64,000 bases of DNA from Methanocella_A sp963792125. Its GTDB lineage: Archaea; Halobacteriota; Methanocellia; Methanocellales; Methanocellaceae. Under the pieces are notes generated by a model, which made no database searches, had not been told where the DNA came from, and saw only the letters and a program-made list of their open reading frames with translations. A program made the position numbers and the translations under genes. Each line of letters starts with the position of its first letter. Positions within the stretch are counted from its first letter, which is position 1. Below are positions 63,618-64,000 of the stretch, one piece after another. The DNA lies in assembly GCA_963792125.1 (NCBI GenBank), contig CAWBVA010000011.1, positions 62,001-126,000 on the forward strand. The letters are read 5' to 3'.

Positions 63618-64000
63618 GCGGAGACATCGTCGTCGAGGTTAACGGGAAAAAGCTGGTCGTCCCTGCGGGCTCCCGCATCGCAGATGCGCTTGCCGTCGCC
63701 GGTACCCGGCGGGTGCCAGGTACCATCATCGGCATCGTCAGCGGTCGGGCAGAGGCACGGAAGGAAGTCGCCACAGAGTTCCGGGTGATCACCAGCAAGG
63801 GCGAGTTCCGGATAGAACTGTCAGGCGACCGCAAGGAGGCATGGCTCAGGAGCTACGACAGACTGTCCGGCGGAAAGCTGAAATGGGCTAACGGACAGGC
63901 AGTGGCCTTCGGGCCGTTCGCATCGGACGTACAGCCCGGCCGGGGCGAAACGGAGTACCGGGCCTGGGACGTTAGCCTTGGCACAGGGGGCTATGACGCG
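63614..64000 (+). CDS. methanogenesis marker protein 3 (UPF0288), 3'-partial
   Basis: The frame starts GTG and reads MSGDIVVEVNGKKLVVPAG, RRVPGTIIGIVSGR, FRVITSKGEFRIEL and on to the window end, matching the N-terminus of the UPF0288 family (~500 residues). Mmp3 has been reported with A2, Mmp7, Mmp17 and McrC in the complex that activates methyl-coenzyme M reductase. Its place right after atwA fits that role. GAGGAG is ten bases upstream. Confidence 0.88.
   Translation, partial: MSGDIVVEVNGKKLVVPAGSRIADALAVAGTRRVPGTIIGIVSGRAEARKEVATEFRVITSKGEFRIELSGDRKEAWLRSYDRLSGGKLKWANGQAVAFGPFASDVQPGRGETEYRAWDVSLGTGGYDA

Overview
The window is euryarchaeal DNA from a methanogen. It carries mch, the MCR-activation ATPase atwA (component A2), and methanogenesis markers 8 and 3. 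It also has archaeal informational genes (L7Ae, S28e, L24e, L37e, aIF5B, family B polymerase, Lsm, SepF, archaeal MCT-1-like and Nip7-like PUA proteins), a PGF-CTERM surface protein and TATA-box promoters. The high G+C, the gene set and the many surface proteins fit a Methanocella-like (Methanocellales) genome best. That placement is my inference; there is no rRNA here to test it.

Layout. 1-3.5 kb: aconitase X (phosphomevalonate dehydratase) pair, a site-2 protease and a CobT-like protein. 3.7-8.9 kb: an RCC1-repeat surface protein, two ABC-2 permeases and a PGF-CTERM protein, divergent from their ATPase. 8.9-12.1 kb: ZPR1, SepF, a PUA protein and a GAF histidine kinase. 12.3-15.7 kb: Lsm-L37e, PurF, a flavin-binding protein and an unknown protein. 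15.7-16.5 kb: no gene, but a tandem array of repeated hairpin modules that looks like an undescribed structured RNA. 16.5-25.7 kb: CcdA-thioredoxin pair, flavodoxin, DUF362 ferredoxin, broken aminotransferase and UvsE genes, a KGG-repeat protein, GlpB-GlpC. 25.9-30.8 kb: two paralogous NatAB-like ABC cassettes around a methyltransferase and a membrane protein. 31-37.6 kb: mch, a broken beta-helix/Calx-beta surface gene, a second S2P-like membrane protein, a ferredoxin and mmp8. 38-45 kb: an AlkZ-like winged-helix protein, the L7Ae-S28e-L24e-Ndk-aIF5B operon, a DUF2795 protein and a lipoprotein. 45.4-56.2 kb: PolB, a RibD-like reductase, NSUN methylase with Nip7-like PUA, TRAM protein, a carboxypeptidase-regulatory-like surface protein, an unknown 481-residue protein and an M24 peptidase. 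56.2-60.7 kb: a metal-handling operon (two small zinc-ribbon proteins, cupin, one-TM peptide, HMA protein, P1B ATPase, NifX-like protein) divergent from a TrmB-type regulator. 61-64 kb: a HAD protein, atwA and mmp3.

Two features run through the whole window. First, the intergenic regions hold dispersed imperfect repeats of about 12-nt period in two families (CACAGAGG-type and CGCCAAGG-type), usually as inverted pairs, plus a GC-rich CGCGCG motif. Second, at least six otherwise good genes are broken by a single extra base, including atwA, which should be essential. This points to insertion-type sequence errors as much as to real decay, so the frameshifted genes are annotated as disrupted with the likely site given.
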